A stretch of DNA of 64,000 nucleotides from JBLMZI01 sp050258755 (lineage in GTDB: Bacteria; Bacillota; Syntrophomonadia; Syntrophomonadales; DTU052), in the NCBI GenBank assembly GCA_050258755.1, contig JBLMZI010000011.1, positions 372,001 through 436,000 of the forward strand, written 5' to 3'. This document shows, piece after piece, positions 25,956 through 34,592 of this stretch. The notes beneath the pieces were generated by a model. That model was not told the origin of the DNA, searched no databases, and saw nothing but the letters and a program-made list of their open reading frames with translations. Both the position numbers and the translations under genes were made by a program. Every line of letters starts with the position of its first letter. Position 1 is the stretch's first letter.

Positions 25956-27131
25956 ATGGCGCATGTTCCCGGTGATGTCATGATACTGCCGCACGAAAAC
26001 GGGCGGTGGGTGATCTATAATGCATTTGCACGCTCAGCGCTCGGGGTTGAAACTCCGGCATTGGAAGGGATTCGAGCTGCGGAAAAGATGGACTTGACAG
26101 AACTGGAACGAGTTTATCAGGACCGTTTCTTTTCTGTTTGGGATATCCAGCGGTTTTTTGGTGACCGGGAAGGGCTGATGGAAGACCCGTCGAGGTTTAT
26201 CCGCGACGCAGGCTGTTGGCCCGAAGCGGAGTCAATCGCCATTTCGGAACTGGTCAAGAGGCTCAAACAGCATCATTTGCTGGTCGATGACCTTCAAAGT
26301 TACCGTGCCCGGTTTGCTCCCAAAAACAGTGTGTTGGACAAAAAACATTTTGGCAACCTGCACCAGCAATTGGGCCAGGAGCTTATGCTTAACCGTCGTC
26401 AGGATCCGGCTAAATGGTGGGTCAGTCAGAAATTCGCACCTGACATGCTGTCCATCAAAGAAGGACCTTATCGGGCGATTCAGCAGTATTTTCTGGAAAA
26501 GTATTTTCCGGCGCGCTTAGCGCCGGGGAATACCGTTCTTGATGTCGGATGCGGAACCGGATTCTATTCGAACATGATGGCTCGTACCGGGGCACAGGTA
26601 CTTGGGATTGACCCAAATGAAGAGTACATCGAAGTTGCCTCCCGCTGTGCGGAGACCGGTGCCCGCTTTAGCGCCATGCCGATCGGACAAAAAGGCGCTA
26701 TGGACAGCATTGCTTCGGATTCCATGGATTTCGTTTTCATGAGTGACGCCCTGTTGTTTTACTTCGTTCCGGTTGGCCCGGGATTTGAAGCTGACATATC
26801 GATTTTGTTGGCGGAGATTCACAGGGTGTTGAAACCAACCGGCCGGTTTATCAGCCTGGAACCGCATTCGGTTTTTTACCAGATTCCGTGGTTGGGTGAA
26901 GAAACTGCACCAATTGCGATCAATACGGAGTACTTAACGAAGAGTTTCGGTATTACCCCCAGTCTGGGTCAACTGGTCCAGGCCTACGCCCGAGCTGGTT
27001 TCAATGTATCCTGGATGGAGGAGCTCACCCCGGACCCCGATTCCGCGAAGGATCATCCCAGGGCATACAGTTTCGCGCAACAGTTCCCGCAGTGGCACTT
27101 GTTTGAGCTTGCGCCGAAAAAGGATCAGTAA
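25956..27131 (+). CDS. Class I SAM methyltransferase with N-terminal accessory domain
   Basis: A 391-residue protein. The first 120 or so residues start like a small PqqD-like segment (VIYNAFARSALGVETPALEG), followed by a helical stretch. The methyltransferase core has VLDVGCGTGFYS at 194-205, LGIDPNEEYIEVA, DFVFMSDALLFY and LKPTGRFISLEPHS. It lies between the ligase-cyclase fusion and the VOC protein; the next ATG comes immediately after its stop. The acceptor, O, N or C, is unknown. N-terminal domain naming is tentative. Confidence 0.72.
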   Translation: MAHVPGDVMILPHENGRWVIYNAFARSALGVETPALEGIRAAEKMDLTELERVYQDRFFSVWDIQRFFGDREGLMEDPSRFIRDAGCWPEAESIAISELVKRLKQHHLLVDDLQSYRARFAPKNSVLDKKHFGNLHQQLGQELMLNRRQDPAKWWVSQKFAPDMLSIKEGPYRAIQQYFLEKYFPARLAPGNTVLDVGCGTGFYSNMMARTGAQVLGIDPNEEYIEVASRCAETGARFSAMPIGQKGAMDSIASDSMDFVFMSDALLFYFVPVGPGFEADISILLAEIHRVLKPTGRFISLEPHSVFYQIPWLGEETAPIAINTEYLTKSFGITPSLGQLVQAYARAGFNVSWMEELTPDPDSAKDHPRAYSFAQQFPQWHLFELAPKKDQ

Positions 27132-27944
27132 ATGGCCGGGGTTATTGGCGGCAGTCACATTTGCGGAAGCTGTTCGAATCCGACTCAAAAGGCCGGGTTG
27201 TTGGCCGATGCCGGGTACGAAATTTTATTTTCCCGTCATGATCCAGCCGGTCCGGCGCAAAAAAATGCGTTTCTGCGTTACAACAACGGCCCACAGGATG
27301 TGTGTTTTCTGAAATCAACTGCCGGACTGGCCGTGGAGCTGCTCGACCATCGATCGCCCAGCGAGTTGGACGCACCTTATCACATTCTGCTTGGCACTCC
27401 GTCCGGGGCGATGCTGATAAGAAAAAAAGGTTTTACCAACTCGACCGAACAGGCGCTTTCAGAAGCGGTCGGTTATGATGTGGAAGTGTACCATTTTCCC
27501 GGCACCGGTCTTTCGTATTATGGCCCAAGCGGACCATATCAGGCTTCCAATGGTCTGCGGACCATCGTAATGGAATGCCGGAATCTTAACGAATCAGTCG
27601 GATTCTGGCAGGGGAAAATGGGATTCCGGGTTATCAAATCGGCGCCGTCTTCCTCGCTGCAGTGGTGTTTACTCAGGATTAAGTCGATATTTCCGGTATG
27701 GAGTCCGGAACTGCTGCTGGTGCAAACCGGAATTGAACCAATGACAGCTTATATTGACGATCGGGGCTGGACGTGTTTCTCGCTCCTGGTCACGCGCATT
27801 GACCGAATGCTGGATCGGCTGTCCGCCGCCGGCGCCGCGGAAATTGGTGAGCCGTTTATCCTGCAGCGGGACGGAAAACCGGTACGGTTGTGTTTTTTAA
27901 GAGGTCCAGATCGAGAGATTGTTGAATTGGTCGAAATTGGTTAA
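27132..27944 (+). CDS. VOC-superfamily (glyoxalase/bleomycin resistance fold) protein
   Basis: A 270-residue protein with two vicinal-oxygen-chelate-like halves. The second half has MECRNLNESVGFWQGKMGFRV, WTCFSLLVTRIDRMLDRLSAAGA and FLRGPDREIVELVE, with the terminal Glu typical of a metal ligand. The first half is weaker (HICGSCSNPTQKAGLLADAGYEILF). VOC enzymes include epimerases, isomerases, dioxygenases and binding proteins, so the activity stays open. It begins directly after the methyltransferase stop and ends 19 bases before the GNAT gene, consistent with a single small-molecule pathway. Confidence 0.68.
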   Translation: MAGVIGGSHICGSCSNPTQKAGLLADAGYEILFSRHDPAGPAQKNAFLRYNNGPQDVCFLKSTAGLAVELLDHRSPSELDAPYHILLGTPSGAMLIRKKGFTNSTEQALSEAVGYDVEVYHFPGTGLSYYGPSGPYQASNGLRTIVMECRNLNESVGFWQGKMGFRVIKSAPSSSLQWCLLRIKSIFPVWSPELLLVQTGIEPMTAYIDDRGWTCFSLLVTRIDRMLDRLSAAGAAEIGEPFILQRDGKPVRLCFLRGPDREIVELVEIG

Positions 27945-27963
27945 GTTTTCGGGAGGCTGGGAA

Positions 27964-29094
27964 ATGGAGTTTCGTCACGCAAAAAAGACCGAATATCCAC
28001 AGGTAAAGGCATTTTTTGAATCCTTCTTCGGAGAGGATTTCTATAAAATGAGGCCCCAGTTTTTCAACTGGCTTCACGCTGACCACCCTTTGCATGACCG
28101 ATGTGCCGCACCGGACGAATATACCTGTTTCGCCGCTTTTGACGGGGATATTCTGGTTTCCTGCATCAACTACGTGCCTTTTGACCTGTATGTGGACGGT
28201 ATCGCTTATCCTTCCTGCCGGTCGGTTGGGTGGCTGTCCCGTTCCGATTATTCCGGAGCGGTAGGCGGTCTTTTACTGCGTAAAAACTTCCGGCGTTTCA
28301 ATTATTATATGGCGATGGGCGATACCGAATGGGTGAAAACCATTTATACCACGCAATTTGGCTTTCAGTACCAGCATAACATCGGTCGGGTGGTGATGGT
28401 TGGCTCAGCGGAACGGGCGATTGAACTACTAAAACGGAACCCAGAATTGGATCAGACCAATTTTGAGCCGCTTCACGATTGGGAACGCAGAACGTACGCG
28501 GCCGCTCAGGAGGGGAACTACACCCGTATTGCCAAGATTGAGGATTTGAATCCGGCGTACTGGGATGATCATCTGAAACGGCACCGGGCTACCGTCGCCC
28601 GTGATCCGCAATATATTCAGTGGCGTTATTTCAACGACCCGACGCTGCAATACGATATCATTTCCAACCAGGCTTCCCAGGAAACCGGTATTGCAATTGT
28701 CCGGGTTGAGACGATTCGTGACAGTAAGGATACCGTAGCCCGGTTGGTTGATTTTATGCCGACACAGGGGAATGAGCAAGTGCTGGCTCAGGCGGTCGCC
28801 AGCTATCTGATTGACAGTAAGGCCGTCTTTCTCGATTTCTTCTGTGGATCCAGAGAGAATACCGCACAATGGCTGCCGTTTCCCTTTATTGCTGAAGAAA
28901 AGCATCTTCTCTATCGGTTCCCAAGAATATTTCAGCCGCTTGAATGGCGTGATCGATACAGTATTAACGCGTCATTCGGACGGAATGCCAGGATGTCCTG
29001 TCCGCTGGTTGACCAGGAACAGACGTATTTTACCAAAGGCGATCCCCTGCAGGATGTCCAGGTGAATGCGGGTTATTATACAAGAGGCTTCTAG
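27964..29094 (+). CDS. GNAT-fold acyltransferase-like protein
   Basis: A 376-residue protein that opens MEFRHAKKTEYPQVKAFFES and later has ARDPQYIQWRYFNDPTLQYDI, a pairing seen in double-GNAT proteins of glycan loci. The acetyl-CoA pyrophosphate loop is not sharply conserved, so the acyl donor could be acyl-ACP instead of acetyl-CoA. The start ATG 27964 has GGGAGG at 27951-27956 seven bases upstream; a TTG at 27919 overlapping the VOC gene is rejected. With the ligase and ACP in the same run, it is the best candidate for moving the activated acyl group to an amino sugar. That is inference. Confidence 0.6.
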   Translation: MEFRHAKKTEYPQVKAFFESFFGEDFYKMRPQFFNWLHADHPLHDRCAAPDEYTCFAAFDGDILVSCINYVPFDLYVDGIAYPSCRSVGWLSRSDYSGAVGGLLLRKNFRRFNYYMAMGDTEWVKTIYTTQFGFQYQHNIGRVVMVGSAERAIELLKRNPELDQTNFEPLHDWERRTYAAAQEGNYTRIAKIEDLNPAYWDDHLKRHRATVARDPQYIQWRYFNDPTLQYDIISNQASQETGIAIVRVETIRDSKDTVARLVDFMPTQGNEQVLAQAVASYLIDSKAVFLDFFCGSRENTAQWLPFPFIAEEKHLLYRFPRIFQPLEWRDRYSINASFGRNARMSCPLVDQEQTYFTKGDPLQDVQVNAGYYTRGF

Positions 29095-29196
29095 ATTTAA
29101 AAGATAGATGAGCGCAGGGGGAACGATAAGGCTTCTTCATCTGTCGAATCTTTGTCAGGTACAGTTTTCCGGAAATTAGTCGAGGGGGGAAGGAAA

Positions 29197-30552
29197 ATGG
29201 AACCTCAAAAGCAGATTTATCTTGTTCACTGCGTTGATACAGAAGGTCCGATGTACGAACCGTTGGCCGCCACGGCGGAGCGCCTGTGGAACACGTTTGG
29301 ACTGAAGTATGATCTAACACCCGACCAGCTTAACCGGCTGCAGCAAGGATACGATATTCCCGATCATTTGAAAGAACAGGTCAAAGAGTTTGTTTCGCAG
29401 AACCGTTTAAGCTATAAAAGCAGCTGGACGGAAATTGACGAAATGGTGAACGAGCTGATGGATGACCGCTGGCGCATGCAATATGCTGATGACTTTGGCC
29501 AGGGGTATATTTTTAATTGGTTTATTCTCGACTACGTGGGATTCGAAACCAATCCCCGGCGCAGAGCGTTTGGCTTTCATGCCATATTTGAACACTATCA
29601 AACCATGCTACAAAATAATAAACGGACGGATGACCGGCTGTACTGGCATTACCACCCGGTTTCATTCTTCCTCGAGGCGCATAAGAGCTGCAATAACTTC
29701 AGCAACTCCAATTTGCACCTTCAGATCTGGGCGCGCAGGATCATTGATCATTTGCATTTCCCGGTTGCGTTTCGTCCCGGCTGCCATACGGAAAGACCTG
29801 ATATAAACCTGTTTTTGGAGCAATGGATTCCGTTTGATTTCGGTAATCAAGGAATGAAAGAACGGCAAGAGGACCAACTGCAGCAAGACCTGGCGGGCGG
29901 TAGGTACGGCGATTGGCGCAGAGCTGTGGATGATTGGGAAACCTATCATCCTGACTTTTACGATTATCAAAAGAAAGGGACCATGAAGCGCTATATCGCG
30001 CGATGCCTGAATCTTGACGCCAGATTAAGACCGATCACGGAACCGGAAATTGAACGCGCTTTTCAGCGGGCCGATGCCGGGAAACCAACCATTCTGGCTA
30101 TTACCAATCATGATTCGAGGGAAATGCGTCCTGCCGTGGATTGGTTTATGAAAACGGTTCGAGCTGTTCAAGTGCGTTATCCGGAAGTAAAAATTGTCCA
30201 CAGCAACGCGGTTCAGGCAATCAGACGCTGTGAAAATATGCCGGAGGAACGGCCGACCGAGCTTTCTTTTCGGTGGGACCAGAACTGGCTTTTCGTGACC
30301 GCGGACAAGCCTATTTGGGGACCGCAGCCATTCCTGTGTTTTAAAACCCTGGATCAGAGATATTACTTTGAAAACTTCGATTTTCAAGGCGATTTATCCT
30401 GGAGTTTTGTTTTTGACCAGGAAACGGTCCGGTTGGACCAACTGGAGTCGATCGGTGTTGCCACCAATGACAACTATGGAAATACATCCGTTTATGTTCT
30501 TTCAGCAGATCAAAATCTGGAAAAAACGAGGAGCCGGTTATACAGGGGTTAG
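29197..30552 (+). CDS. Polysaccharide deacetylase-like (NodB-fold) hypothetical protein
   Basis: A 451-residue soluble protein. The N-terminus IYLVHCVDTEGP supplies the Asp-x-Glu seen in NodB-like barrels. The middle has FRPGCHTERPDINLFLE (the usual RxPyG-like strand), and later LAITNHDSREM, with a possible catalytic His. A deacetylase-like TIM barrel is therefore likely, with the C-terminal 100 residues separate (FRWDQNWLFVTADKPIWGPQ). The ATG 29197 has a strong GGGGGGAAGGA site; a TTG at 29152 in frame is less likely. No signal peptide, so it would act in the cytoplasm. The family assignment is moderate and the substrate unknown. Confidence 0.5.
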   Translation: MEPQKQIYLVHCVDTEGPMYEPLAATAERLWNTFGLKYDLTPDQLNRLQQGYDIPDHLKEQVKEFVSQNRLSYKSSWTEIDEMVNELMDDRWRMQYADDFGQGYIFNWFILDYVGFETNPRRRAFGFHAIFEHYQTMLQNNKRTDDRLYWHYHPVSFFLEAHKSCNNFSNSNLHLQIWARRIIDHLHFPVAFRPGCHTERPDINLFLEQWIPFDFGNQGMKERQEDQLQQDLAGGRYGDWRRAVDDWETYHPDFYDYQKKGTMKRYIARCLNLDARLRPITEPEIERAFQRADAGKPTILAITNHDSREMRPAVDWFMKTVRAVQVRYPEVKIVHSNAVQAIRRCENMPEERPTELSFRWDQNWLFVTADKPIWGPQPFLCFKTLDQRYYFENFDFQGDLSWSFVFDQETVRLDQLESIGVATNDNYGNTSVYVLSADQNLEKTRSRLYRG

Positions 30553-30603
30553 TTTATAAGCGGATGCCTGCAAAATCATTTTGGGAAAAGAGGTTGGTAA
30601 GAG

Positions 30604-30840
30604 ATGGAAGTGCAAAAAAAAATTAAGGAAATCTTAGCGGAATTAAATGAAGATCTGGTGGTTGGCGTTGATGATCCGCTGCTGAGCAGCGGATTGATTG
30701 ATTCGCTTATGATTTTGGCAATCATCAGTCGGATTGAAGAAGAATTTCAGCTTGAATTCAATGATGATGAGCTTGAGGCGGAAAACTTTGAAAGCATCAG
30801 CCGGATTGAGAAAATGATTGCATTGAAGATGCAGCAGTAA
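30604..30840 (+). CDS. Acyl carrier protein
   Basis: A 78-residue acidic helical protein with the phosphopantetheine site GLIDSL (S34) and EEEFQLEFNDDEL after it, as in ACP and DltC-type carriers. It stands in a glycan locus well away from any fatty acid genes, at the end of the ligase, methyltransferase, VOC and GNAT run. It probably carries an acyl or aminoacyl unit loaded by the ligase at 23621 and delivered by the GNAT-like protein. A holo-ACP synthase is not in the window. Confidence 0.88.
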   Translation: MEVQKKIKEILAELNEDLVVGVDDPLLSSGLIDSLMILAIISRIEEEFQLEFNDDELEAENFESISRIEKMIALKMQQ

Positions 30841-30991
30841 GAAACTCGAAAACGGATGAATCGGAGCACTTTTTTCCGGGAGGCACTGTTCTGAATGAGT
30901 ATCGGCGCGGGTTTGCGAAATCGGCAGCGCCCCACACTTTACCAGATACAGCGCCGGAATATGCATGGTATGTTGGATGCGTGGTGACGAA

Positions 30992-31939
30992 ATGCCGAAA
31001 GTCAGCGTAATCATGAACTGCCTGAACGGGGAGGATTACCTTCGCGAGGCGATTGACAGCGTATTTGCCCAATCCGAAACGGATTGGGAACTTGTATTTC
31101 TTGACAACGCGTCAACTGACCGCAGCGGAGAGATTGCCCGTTCATATGGGGAAAAGGTGAAATACTTCTGGAATGACGAAACGATTCCGCTCGGCGCCGC
31201 CCGCAATCAGGCGGTTGCGCTGGCGGCGGGAGAATATGTCGCCTTTTTGGATGCGGATGATGTTTGGAAACCTGAAAAACTGGGCCGCCAACTGGCATTA
31301 ATGGATGCCAAACCCACGATGGGCCTTACGTTTACGAACGCGACGATTTATCACCAGTATGACGGGACCGCAAACACAGCTTTTCAGGGGCTTGGCCAAC
31401 TCCCGCCGAGAGGACGAATGTTCGGCTATTTATTGATGAATCAAATCATCACCATGTCCACGGTGGTGGTTCGCCGGGAAGCGCTGGCGAATCAGCCGGA
31501 AATCTTTGATCCGCGTTATACCTGGGCGCCGGAATATGACCTCTTTCTCCGGATTGCCTATGAATGGGAATGCGATTATATCGATGAACCGATGGCTTTG
31601 TATCGGGTTCACAAAGCTTCGACCAGTGAGCGGCTGTACAGCCGCCGGCCGATTGAACTGCGCATGACGCTTGAAAAACTGTTGGATCGGTACCCGCTGA
31701 TGCTGAAGGAATACCCTGAAGCGGTAGCCGCCAACCGCCGCATCATCGCGATTGAACAGGGAAAAGCCAGCTGGCGGGAAGGGAAAATCGGGGAAGCCCG
31801 GGCCGCTTTTGCCCAGTACATTCCGTCCCCGCTCTATACGGCGGCCTGGTTGGCAACTTTAGTACCCTATTCCTGGGTCATCAAGACCTGGCAGTTGGTC
31901 AGCCGGATGCGCCGCGTGAGGTATGGTGCCGATGGATAA
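30992..31939 (+). CDS. Glycosyltransferase family 2
   Basis: A protein of about 315 residues with a GT-A fold. It starts PKVSVIMNCLNGEDYLREAI and has VFLDNASTDRS, then AARNQAVALAAGEYVAFLDADD with the DxD metal site, and later APEYDLFLRIAYEW. It transfers a sugar from a nucleotide donor to the lipid-linked glycan at the inner face of the membrane. ATG 30992 begins right at the first beta strand; in-frame ATGs at 30965 and 30977 would add odd residues. No clear ribosome site supports any of the three. The C-terminal 60 residues contain a hydrophobic segment that may touch the membrane. Confidence 0.87.
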   Translation: MPKVSVIMNCLNGEDYLREAIDSVFAQSETDWELVFLDNASTDRSGEIARSYGEKVKYFWNDETIPLGAARNQAVALAAGEYVAFLDADDVWKPEKLGRQLALMDAKPTMGLTFTNATIYHQYDGTANTAFQGLGQLPPRGRMFGYLLMNQIITMSTVVVRREALANQPEIFDPRYTWAPEYDLFLRIAYEWECDYIDEPMALYRVHKASTSERLYSRRPIELRMTLEKLLDRYPLMLKEYPEAVAANRRIIAIEQGKASWREGKIGEARAAFAQYIPSPLYTAAWLATLVPYSWVIKTWQLVSRMRRVRYGADG

Positions 31940-32903
31940 AACGATTCTGATAACCGGCGCAGGTGGCTTTCTAGGGCGGTGTTTCGCTTCCCGGCTTGCC
32001 GCGGCCCGGCCAGACCTGAAAATCATTGCCGCTGAGCGGCCTGCGGCGCCGGCCTGGGAGCTGCCGGCCGGGGTTGAAATGATTCGATTTGACGTGACTG
32101 AACCGATCGAAATCAAAGCCCAGCCTGCTGTCATATTCCATATTGCGGGTGAGAAACTGGATGAAAGCCGCATGGACAGTGTGAACAGGGGCGGAACAGC
32201 CAGTCTTCTGGCCTGGGCTCGGAGTGCCGGTGTCCGCCGCTTTATCTACCTGAGCAGTGTCGGAATTTATGGTGCCACTTACAACAGTGGAGTTATTACC
32301 GAGGCGAGCCCAGCGAAGCCGCGGAACCGGTATGAGCAATCGAAATACGAGGCGGAGAACCTTGTGCGGTCCGCCGGCGAATCAGGCGGTCTCGAGACGG
32401 TGATTCTGCGGCCCAGCAACGTGTTTGGGCGAATGGATCAGGGGGAATTACCGCTGCTGAATATGATCCGGATGGTCAGGAAAGGCTGGTTTACCTATAT
32501 CGGGGAATCGGCTACTTGTTTCAATTATATTGCGGTCGAGGATGTCGCCGACGCCTTGATTGCGGCGCTCCAAAAAGAAGCCGGGGGGCGGGACTATATC
32601 CTAAATACACCGGTTCTGCTGCGGGATGCCGTATATATTATCGCAAGCGAGCTTGGCCTGCCGGCTCCGGCGCGCACCCTGCCAGTCTGGAGCGGAAAAC
32701 TGGGCGGGGAGATCGCCGCCGGCCTGTCCGCGCTGACCGGGCGAAACCTTCCGTTCAACCGGGAGCGTTTCCGCGAACTGACCAACACCACTTGCTTTGA
32801 CGGCACTCGCATTACGCGGGAGCTTAATTTTGATTACCCAACCGGGGTACTGCCGGCACTGCGGGAGCTGACCCGGTTCTATCGTGTTACGGGATTGTTG
32901 TAA
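31932..32903 (+). CDS. NAD-dependent sugar epimerase/dehydratase (extended SDR)
   Basis: A 323-residue extended SDR with ITGAGGFLGRCF near residue 7, FIYLSSVGIYG, the intact Tyr-Glu-Gln-Ser-Lys active site (NRYEQSKYEAENL) and ILRPSNVFG. It overlaps the end of the GT2 gene. ATG 31932 (starting MDKTILITG) is preferred over ATG 31923 because it begins at the first strand; both lie inside the GT2 gene. The sugar nucleotide is not recognisable. Confidence 0.8.
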   Translation: MDKTILITGAGGFLGRCFASRLAAARPDLKIIAAERPAAPAWELPAGVEMIRFDVTEPIEIKAQPAVIFHIAGEKLDESRMDSVNRGGTASLLAWARSAGVRRFIYLSSVGIYGATYNSGVITEASPAKPRNRYEQSKYEAENLVRSAGESGGLETVILRPSNVFGRMDQGELPLLNMIRMVRKGWFTYIGESATCFNYIAVEDVADALIAALQKEAGGRDYILNTPVLLRDAVYIIASELGLPAPARTLPVWSGKLGGEIAAGLSALTGRNLPFNRERFRELTNTTCFDGTRITRELNFDYPTGVLPALRELTRFYRVTGLL

Positions 32904-32993
32904 AGAATAACAACGCTATGAAACGAGAAGAGCCCCTGCACTCCGCAATTCCTGAGGAATCACAGCGGATGAAAGGACTAAGGAGGAGAATCT

Positions 32994-33773
32994 ATGCCAA
33001 CCGATTTCCTCGAGGTGACCGAACTGGCCGGCGACGAAGTCAGCGCCGAGCAGGTTGAGCGGATGTGGCACCGATACGTGTGGGCGGGGGAATACTGCCG
33101 GGACCGGGACGTAATCGAAGCCGCCTGCGGGACCGGGCAGGGATTAGGATATTTGGCCGGCCTGGCCAGAGGTCTGACTGGTGGGGACTACTCCCAGGCC
33201 ATGGTGGACCGGGCGAAAGCGCACTATGGCGACCGGGTCAACGTGATCCGCTTTGATGCCCAGCAGATGCCGTTTCCGGACCGTACCGCTGATGTGATTA
33301 TGCTCTTTGAGGCCATTTACTATCTCCCATCCGCCGAAGCCTTTGTGAAGGAAGCGCGGCGGGTGCTTCGTCCCGGCGGCCGGGTACTGATCGCCACCGC
33401 CAACAAGGATTTATATGATTTTAATCCAAGCCCGTACAGTCACCGTTACTACGGTGCGGCGGATCTGACCGCGCTTTTTGCGGCCCAGGGATTTCGGACC
33501 GAGCTGGCCGGGATGACCCGTGTGGATGCGCTGCCTCTGCGCCAGCGGCTGCTGCGGCCGGTCAAAAGCCTGGCCGCCCGCTTCAATCTGATTCCGGAAA
33601 CCATGGCCGGGAAAAAAATCCTCAAACGACTTGTTTTTGGAGGGCTGGTGACCATGCCGGCGGAAATCACCGCCGAAATGTTCGCATATACGGAACCGGA
33701 ACCGGTTCCGACAGACTGTCCGGATTCGGTGCACAAGGTTTTGTATTGTGTTGCCACACTCAACGAGGATTGA
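32994..33773 (+). CDS. Class I SAM methyltransferase (type 11)
   Basis: A 259-residue methyltransferase. It has IEAACGTGQGLGYLAG near residue 38, GGDYSQAMVDRAKAHYGD, FDAQQMPFPDRTADVIMLFEAIYYL and VLRPGGRVLIATANKD, the ordered motifs of family 11. An AAGGAGGAG site lies just before the ATG. It is separated from the SDR by 90 bases. It may methylate a glycan end or a sugar nucleotide; the target is not known. Confidence 0.82.
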   Translation: MPTDFLEVTELAGDEVSAEQVERMWHRYVWAGEYCRDRDVIEAACGTGQGLGYLAGLARGLTGGDYSQAMVDRAKAHYGDRVNVIRFDAQQMPFPDRTADVIMLFEAIYYLPSAEAFVKEARRVLRPGGRVLIATANKDLYDFNPSPYSHRYYGAADLTALFAAQGFRTELAGMTRVDALPLRQRLLRPVKSLAARFNLIPETMAGKKILKRLVFGGLVTMPAEITAEMFAYTEPEPVPTDCPDSVHKVLYCVATLNED

Positions 33774-33839
33774 TACTCTGATTAGAGACTCCGCACCATG
33801 TTTTTGGAAGAGGGAGAGCATTTCCTGGGGAGGGAATTC

Positions 33840-34481
33840 ATGTTCAAGCGGGCCTTTGATCTATTGGCATCCCTGGTGGGATTGATCGTTTTCAGTCCGG
33901 TTTTTCTGGCCCTGGCGATTGCCATCAAGCTCGAAACAACCGGCCCTGTCTTTTATCGCGGCCCTCGGGTCGGGTTAAATGGGAAACCGTTTAAGATTTT
34001 CAAGTTTCGGACCATGGTGCAGGATGCGGACAAAATCGGTGCATCCTCGACCAGTGTCGGCGATCCGCGGGTGACCCGCACCGGTGATTTGATCCGGCGC
34101 TACAAACTGGACGAAATCGCCCAGTTCATTAACGTTTTCCTCGGGGACATGAGCTTCGTCGGGCCGCGTCCCGAGGTCCAAAAATTCGTTGACCTGTATA
34201 CCGAGGAAGAAAAGGCGATCCTGACGGTAAAGCCCGGTATCACTGACTGGGCTTCGATTCGTTTTCATAACGAAGGGGAAATTATTGCCGCTTCAGGCAT
34301 TGAAGACGCGGACGAGGCGTATGCCCTGCTGATCCGGCCCGAAAAGCTCCGGCTGCAGCTGCAATATGTCAAAGAACGCAGCTTTTTCACCGACCTGAAG
34401 ATTATCTGGTCCACCCTGGCAACTGTGGTATCGACCCGGGCGAGCGGGGACGATATCCTGACCGGCCCGAAAAACTCGTAA
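33840..34481 (+). CDS. Phosphoglycosyl transferase, PglC-like, initiating the lipid-linked glycan
   Basis: A 213-residue monotopic bacterial sugar transferase. An N-terminal re-entrant helix (FKRAFDLLASLVGLIVFSPVFLA region) is followed by GPVFYRGPRVGLNGKPFKI, KFRTM, the conserved RYKLDEIAQFINVFLGDMSF and VGPRPE. The catalytic Asp-Glu pair is in KLDEIAQ. The short length, without the long N-terminal membrane domain of WbaP/WcaJ, matches PglC-type enzymes that put a sugar phosphate on undecaprenyl phosphate. ATG 33840 has GGGGAGGG a few bases upstream; ATG 33798 adds 14 non-homologous residues. It is the probable first step for the glycan built by this locus. Confidence 0.9.
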   Translation: MFKRAFDLLASLVGLIVFSPVFLALAIAIKLETTGPVFYRGPRVGLNGKPFKIFKFRTMVQDADKIGASSTSVGDPRVTRTGDLIRRYKLDEIAQFINVFLGDMSFVGPRPEVQKFVDLYTEEEKAILTVKPGITDWASIRFHNEGEIIAASGIEDADEAYALLIRPEKLRLQLQYVKERSFFTDLKIIWSTLATVVSTRASGDDILTGPKNS

Positions 34482-34490
34482 AACAGGAAA

Positions 34491-34568
34491 CGAACAGGGG
34501 GACGGTTCTCCTGTTTGCGCCGATATTAAAATATGTGAAGGCAAACAAGAGAACCGTCCCCCTGTTCG
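34491..34568. repeat. REP-like palindromic element
   Basis: A 28-base left arm (34491-34518) and a 28-base right arm (34541-34568) are inverted copies with a single mismatch around a 22-base loop. The core GGGGGACGGTTCTC is of the sort repeated in many clostridial genomes near RAYT-type transposases. It fills the gap between the phosphoglycosyl transferase and the aminotransferase. It could fold in RNA as a long hairpin, but there is no T run, so it is not a standard terminator. Confidence 0.85.
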
Positions 34569-34592
34569 TTCCAGAGCTTAAGGAGGAAGCGC

